Shown: in pieces, positions 20,046-23,090 of the stretch
How the letters are laid out: every line of letters begins with the position of its first letter
Numbering within the stretch: the first letter of the stretch is position 1
Assembly: GCA_020438665.1 (NCBI GenBank)
Contig: JAGQUE010000232.1
Span: 1-23,090 of the forward strand
DNA from: Nocardioidaceae bacterium
GTDB lineage: Bacteria > Actinomycetota > Actinomycetes > Propionibacteriales > Nocardioidaceae
DNA: 23,090 nucleotides
Direction of reading: 5' to 3'
Program-made: the position numbers and the translations under genes
The notes under the pieces: model-generated
Databases searched by the model: none
The model's input: the letters and a program-made list of their open reading frames with translations, nothing else
Told to the model about the DNA's origin: nothing

Positions 20046-21388
20046 GCCGGGCGCTCGGCGGAGCGCAGCATCTCAGCGACGAGGAACGCGAGCTCGAGCG
20101 ACTGGACCCGGTTGAGCCGCGGGTCGCAGACGGTCTCGTAGCGGTTGGCGAGATCGATCTCTGCCAGCTCCTCGCCGCCGCCGACGCACTCCGTGACGTC
20201 GTCGCCGGTCAGCTCCACGTGGAGCCCGCCCGGCCACGTGCCGAGCGCGCGGTGGACATCGAAGAAGCCTTGCACCTCGGCGATCACGTCGTCGAAGGCC
20301 CGGGTCTTGTAGCCGGACGACGCCTCGAAGGTGTTGCCGTGCATCGGGTCGCAGACCCAGGCCACCTCGACTCCGGCGGCCGTGACCTTCTCGACCAGAT
20401 CGGGCAGGAGGTCGCGGATCCTGCCCGCGCCGAAGCGCGTGATGAAGGTCAGCCGACCCGGCTCGTTGTCGGGGTTGAGCTTGCCCGCGAGGGCGAGCGC
20501 GTCGTCGGGGCTCGTCGTCGGGCCGAGCTTGACCCCGATCGGGTTGCGGATGTGACGCAGCAGCTCGACGTGGGCGTTGTCGAGCTGGCGGGTGCGCTCG
20601 CCGATCCAGACGAAGTGGCCCGAGACGTCGTAGGGCTGCTGGGTGCGGGAGTCGATGCGGGTCATCGCGTGCTCGTACTCCAGCACGAGCGCCTCGTGGG
20701 AGGAGTGGAAGTCGACGCGGTGGAACTCATCGGGGTCGGCGCCGATCGCGCGCATGAAGACCAGTGCCCGCTCGATCTCGTTGGCCATCGACTCATAGCG
20801 CTGGCCGATGGGCGACTCACGGACGAAGTCGGTGTTCCAGGTGTGGACCTGGCGCAGGTCGGCATAGCCGCCGGTGACGAACGCGCGGACGAGGTTGAGG
20901 GTCGCCGCGGAGGCGTTGTAGACGTCGAGCAGGCGCTGAGGGTCGTGGCGGCGGGTGTCGGGGTCGAAGTCGAAGCCATTGACGGCGTCGCCCCGATAGG
21001 CCGGCAGGGTCACCCCGTCTCGTGTCTCGAGGTCGGAGGACCGGGGCTTGAAGTACTGCCCCGCTATGCGCCCCACCTTCACGACCGGCACGGACGCGGC
21101 ATAGGTCAGCACGACCGCCATCTGGAGGAGCACCCGCAGCTTGTTGCGGACGTTGTCGGCGGTCACGCCAGACAGCGTCTCGGCGCAGTCACCGCCCTGG
21201 AGCAGGAAGGCCTCGCGCCGGGCGACGGCGGCGATCTTGCTCTTCAGGTCGTCGCACTCGCCGGCGAACACGAGGGGCGGCATGCTGCGCAGCCGGCCGA
21301 CCACGCGGTCGAGCTCGACCTGGTCGAGATAGGTCGGCTGCTGTGCCGGCCCGAGCGCACGCAGGGCCGACAGATCGGGGATGGTCAC
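20042..21388 (-). CDS. aroG: Class II DAHP synthase
   Basis: A 448-residue plant/mycobacterial-type DAHP synthase, unrelated in sequence to the type I enzyme at 16868-17938. Diagnostic motifs: LQGGDCAE near residue 63, the KPRSSDLE stretch, YRGDAVNGF, HTWNTDFV, HSSHEALVLEYEHAMTR, SGHFVWIGERTRQLD, NPIGVKLGPTTSPDD, WVCDPMHGNTFEA and HVELTGDDVTECVGGG. The start is GTG 21388, 6 nt after a -10 element. In M. tuberculosis the equivalent enzyme (Rv2178c) forms a complex with chorismate mutase and is inhibited synergistically by aromatic amino acids. A similar role is inferred here. It heads an operon with the threonine aldolase. Confidence 0.95.
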   Translation of the reverse strand: MTIPDLSALRALGPAQQPTYLDQVELDRVVGRLRSMPPLVFAGECDDLKSKIAAVARREAFLLQGGDCAETLSGVTADNVRNKLRVLLQMAVVLTYAASVPVVKVGRIAGQYFKPRSSDLETRDGVTLPAYRGDAVNGFDFDPDTRRHDPQRLLDVYNASAATLNLVRAFVTGGYADLRQVHTWNTDFVRESPIGQRYESMANEIERALVFMRAIGADPDEFHRVDFHSSHEALVLEYEHAMTRIDSRTQQPYDVSGHFVWIGERTRQLDNAHVELLRHIRNPIGVKLGPTTSPDDALALAGKLNPDNEPGRLTFITRFGAGRIRDLLPDLVEKVTAAGVEVAWVCDPMHGNTFEASSGYKTRAFDDVIAEVQGFFDVHRALGTWPGGLHVELTGDDVTECVGGGEELAEIDLANRYETVCDPRLNRVQSLELAFLVAEMLRSAERPA

Positions 21389-21394
21389 CGGAAC

Positions 21395-21400
21395 AGGTTA
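21395..21400 (-). promoter_or_regulatory. -10 element TAACCT, leaderless start of aroG
   Basis: On the minus strand TAACCT is followed by 6 nt (GTTCCG) and the GTG at 21388. No leader peptide or attenuator is present, in contrast to aroF. Confidence 0.55.
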
Positions 21401-21437
21401 CGCGGGTCGGGCTGATGGCCCGACATCGAGCGGTGCC

Positions 21438-21575
21438 TCAGCCCGAGAGCGAGTCGACGTCCCGGAAACCCGCCCTCTTGGCGCGCGTACCCCGGTCGGT
21501 CAGCCGGGTGAACGCCCACAGCAGCACCCCGATCCGGCTGAGGTCGCCGTCGCCACGGGCGAGCCCCTGGCGAAC
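21438..21575 (-). pseudogene. 45-codon coding remnant next to palindrome copy 2
   Basis: On the minus strand an open frame reads from the palindrome to a TGA at 21440-21438. It contains LSRIGVLLWAFTRLTDRG and RAGFRDVDSLSG, with nearly every third codon position G or C, as in real genes here. No ATG is present and no ribosome-binding site is visible. The frame is closed by a TGA inside the palindrome, directly upstream. It looks like the C-terminal end of a lost gene rather than a functional gene. I do not recognise the family. An internal GTG start giving a very small protein is the alternative. Confidence 0.35.
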
Positions 21576-21607
21576 GCCGAGTCGTCACAGGATGTGACGA
21601 CTCGGCG
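21575..21607. repeat. 33-bp perfect palindrome, copy 2 (terminator-like)
   Basis: Identical over all 33 bases to 10896-10928, including the GGA centre and its orientation. It begins 9 nt after the pfkA stop codon on the minus strand and abuts the coding remnant at 21438-21575. Confidence 0.9.
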
Positions 21608-21616
21608 CGGTGGACG

Positions 21617-22645
21617 TCAGCCGAAGAAGACCTGGGCCTCGGCGTAGGCCTCCGGCGGCACCGTCTTGAGCTCGCCGGTGCCCTCGATGAGGGGGACGGT
21701 GATGATCTTGGTGCCACGCAGGGCGACCATCGTGCCGAACCTGCCCTGCTCGACGGCGTCGATGGCATAGAGGCCGAACCGCGTCGCGAGCCACCGGTCA
21801 TAAGCCGTCGGCGTGCCACCCCGCTGGACGTGGCCGAGCACGACGTGGCGGGTCTCATGGCCGGTGCGGTACTCGAGCTCCTCGGCCAGGCGCTCGGCGA
21901 TGCCGCCCAGCTGGACGTGGCCGAAGGCGTCGACCACGTTGGACTGAACGGTCATGACACCGCCTGCCGTGGGGACCGCGCCCTCGGAGACGACGAGGAT
22001 GACGGCATAGCCGCTGGCATAGCGGCTCTTGACGTATTCCGAGATCTCCTCGATGTCGAAGGGGTGCTCGGGGATCAACACGATGTTGGCGCCGCTGGCC
22101 ATGCCCGCGTGGAGCGCGATCCAGCCCGCGTGGCGGCCCATGACCTCGCAGACCATGACGCGGTGGTGGGACTCGGCGGTGGTGTGGAGCCGGTCGATCG
22201 CCTCGGTCGCGATCTGGACCGCGGTGTCGAAACCGAAGGTGAAGTCGGTGCCGTTGAGGTCGTTGTCGATCGTCTTGGGCACACCGACGACCTTGACTCC
22301 GAGGCTGTCGAGCTTGGTGGCGACCCCGAGGGTGTCCTCGCCGCCGATCGCGATGAGCGCGTCGACGCCGTCCTTCTCGAGGTTCTCCTTGATCCGCTCG
22401 ACGCCGCCGTCGACCTTGAACGGGTTGGTGCGCGAGGACCCGAGGATCGTGCCGCCGCGCGGGAGGATGCCGTGCACCTGGTCGATGCCCAGCTCCATGG
22501 TCAGGCCCTCGAGCGGACCCTTCCAGCCGTCGCGGTAGCCCACGAACTCGAAGCCGTGCGTCCCGATCCCCTTGCGGACCACCGCGCGGATGACCGCGTT
22601 GAGGCCGGGACAGTCGCCGCCACCGGTGAGGACTCCGACTCGCAT
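21617..22645 (-). CDS. pfkA: 6-phosphofructokinase, group III (ATP- or PPi-dependent)
   Basis: A 342-residue enzyme of glycolysis. Motifs: LTGGGDCPGLNAVIR (6-20), RGGTILGSSRTNP (63-75), GGEDT (101-105), PKTIDNDLNGTDFTFGFDTA (123-142, catalytic Asp127), EVMGRHAGWIALHAG, and GHVQRGGTP. Residues Asp104 and Lys124 replace the Gly104/Gly124 of E. coli ATP-PFK. That pair is associated with pyrophosphate use, but actinobacterial group III enzymes with it include ATP-dependent forms, so the donor is uncertain. The ATG is preceded by AGGAG with 9 nt spacing. It has its own promoter with an AT-rich palindrome at the start site, and palindrome copy 2 downstream. Confidence 0.95.
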   Translation of the reverse strand: MRVGVLTGGGDCPGLNAVIRAVVRKGIGTHGFEFVGYRDGWKGPLEGLTMELGIDQVHGILPRGGTILGSSRTNPFKVDGGVERIKENLEKDGVDALIAIGGEDTLGVATKLDSLGVKVVGVPKTIDNDLNGTDFTFGFDTAVQIATEAIDRLHTTAESHHRVMVCEVMGRHAGWIALHAGMASGANIVLIPEHPFDIEEISEYVKSRYASGYAVILVVSEGAVPTAGGVMTVQSNVVDAFGHVQLGGIAERLAEELEYRTGHETRHVVLGHVQRGGTPTAYDRWLATRFGLYAIDAVEQGRFGTMVALRGTKIITVPLIEGTGELKTVPPEAYAEAQVFFG

Positions 22646-22670
22646 GATGATGCACTCCTGACTTGGGTCG

Positions 22671-22687
22671 CTTAGATCGTTCTAAAG
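22671..22687. promoter_or_regulatory. AT-rich palindromic operator candidate before pfkA
   Basis: CTTAGATCGTTCTAAAG: arms TTAGA/TCTAA around four bases. It stands out as AT-rich in GC-rich surroundings and sits directly downstream of the predicted pfkA transcription start (about 22689), a position suited to a repressor. I do not recognise the cognate regulator. Confidence 0.5.
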
Positions 22688-22695
22688 CCTCCGTG

Positions 22696-22721
22696 AGCCT
22701 AGCGAGGAGCGGGCTCGTCAA
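22696..22721 (-). promoter_or_regulatory. Promoter of pfkA
   Basis: On the minus strand TTGACG (22716-22721) and TAGGCT (22696-22701) are separated by 14 nt, shorter than the usual 16-19. Either the promoter needs an activator or the -35 assignment is wrong. The leader is about 45 nt. Confidence 0.45.
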
Positions 22722-22796
22722 GCCAGGGTGACGCATCGTGGGATGCGCGTTGTCGCTCACATGTGCGGCGCCCGTGGACGCACCCTGCCCGACGGG

Positions 22797-23090
22797 TCAG
22801 GCCTCGACCGCCGCTCGGTTGGTGACCGGCAGTGCGGCGTGGGGCAGCCGCCCGCCGAGGCGTACGGCGGCGACCAGCGACAGCGCCGTGGTCGCCAGGA
22901 GGACGACCCACAGGTCGGCGACGCCGCGGTCGAGCAGCCAGGCGAAGGCGACCGGCGCCACCATGCCCGCGATGTTCCAGGCGAGCTGGATGAGCGCGAG
23001 ATAGCGCCCACGCAGCTCGGGCGGGGCCGCGTCGGCGGACAGCGCTCCGAGAACCGGACCACCGAGCAGCTCTCCCCCGGTGTAGACGAT
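22797..23090 (-). CDS. MFS transporter, C-terminal part
   Basis: The last 97 residues of a protein running off the right edge. They contain three hydrophobic helices: the YTGGELLGGPVLGALSAD segment, LALIQLAWNIAGMVAPVAFAWLL and LWVVLLATTALSLVAAVRL. The loop PPELRGRYLALIQLAWNIAGM is the conserved cytoplasmic motif of the second half of DHA-type major facilitator transporters. A short tail RLPHAALPVTNRAAVEA ends at TGA. The substrate is unknown. It is on the same strand as pfkA, whose promoter begins just downstream of it; the two are probably independent units. Confidence 0.8.
   Translation of the reverse strand: MVYTGGELLGGPVLGALSADAAPPELRGRYLALIQLAWNIAGMVAPVAFAWLLDRGVADLWVVLLATTALSLVAAVRLGGRLPHAALPVTNRAAVEA

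Overview
The window is a GC-rich, densely packed chromosomal segment of an actinobacterium, most likely a motile Nocardioides-type organism (Propionibacteriales). This is inferred from gene families and codon usage, not from a database match. Supporting families are an actinobacterial SOS gene set (DUF6504, SAV_6107-type HEPN, DnaE2), an Rv2175c-like regulator divergent from a PknL/PknB-type kinase, IdsA-type polyprenyl synthase, class II DAHP synthase and a group III phosphofructokinase. I see no tRNA, rRNA, CRISPR array, insertion sequence or prophage, and no gene-free stretch longer than 300 bases.

Layout. Positions 1-1931 (minus strand) hold a damage-inducible operon of DUF6504, a HEPN protein and error-prone polymerase dnaE2 (cut by the window edge), behind a near-perfect LexA box. 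Positions 1959-4933 carry a four-helix membrane protein, divergent ybaK-like and arsC-like genes, an alpha/beta hydrolase and a DUF4126 membrane protein. A CrtI-like FAD oxidoreductase follows, convergent with an orphan CHASE4 chemoreceptor that has a sigma-28 type promoter. Next come a SIMPL protein and metF, divergent from idsA.

Positions 10937-11787 are a secreted RNase (barnase/RNase Sa family) and its barstar inhibitor. Then come the Rv2175c-like gene and, divergently, a four-PASTA Ser/Thr kinase in a tight operon with endonuclease IV and an EamA exporter. metF, idsA, the Rv2175c-like gene, the kinase and aroG occur in the same neighbourhood order in Mycobacterium tuberculosis (from memory), so this is an old actinobacterial backbone with the RNase/barstar pair inserted.

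From 16700 on, two unrelated DAHP synthases lie 2.1 kb apart. The type I gene follows a short leader peptide rich in Tyr/Phe codons and a terminator hairpin, which looks like translational attenuation. The class II gene is leaderless and forms an operon with a threonine aldolase. A zinc-ribbon membrane protein separates them. The window ends with pfkA, behind an AT-rich palindrome, and the C-terminus of an MFS transporter.

Cross-window patterns. Many genes have a TANNNT-like -10 hexamer only 6-7 nt before the start codon, the architecture of leaderless transcripts. An identical 33-bp perfect palindrome occurs twice, each time about 10 nt after a stop codon (idsA/barstar and pfkA). Beside the second copy lies an unexplained 45-codon coding fragment.
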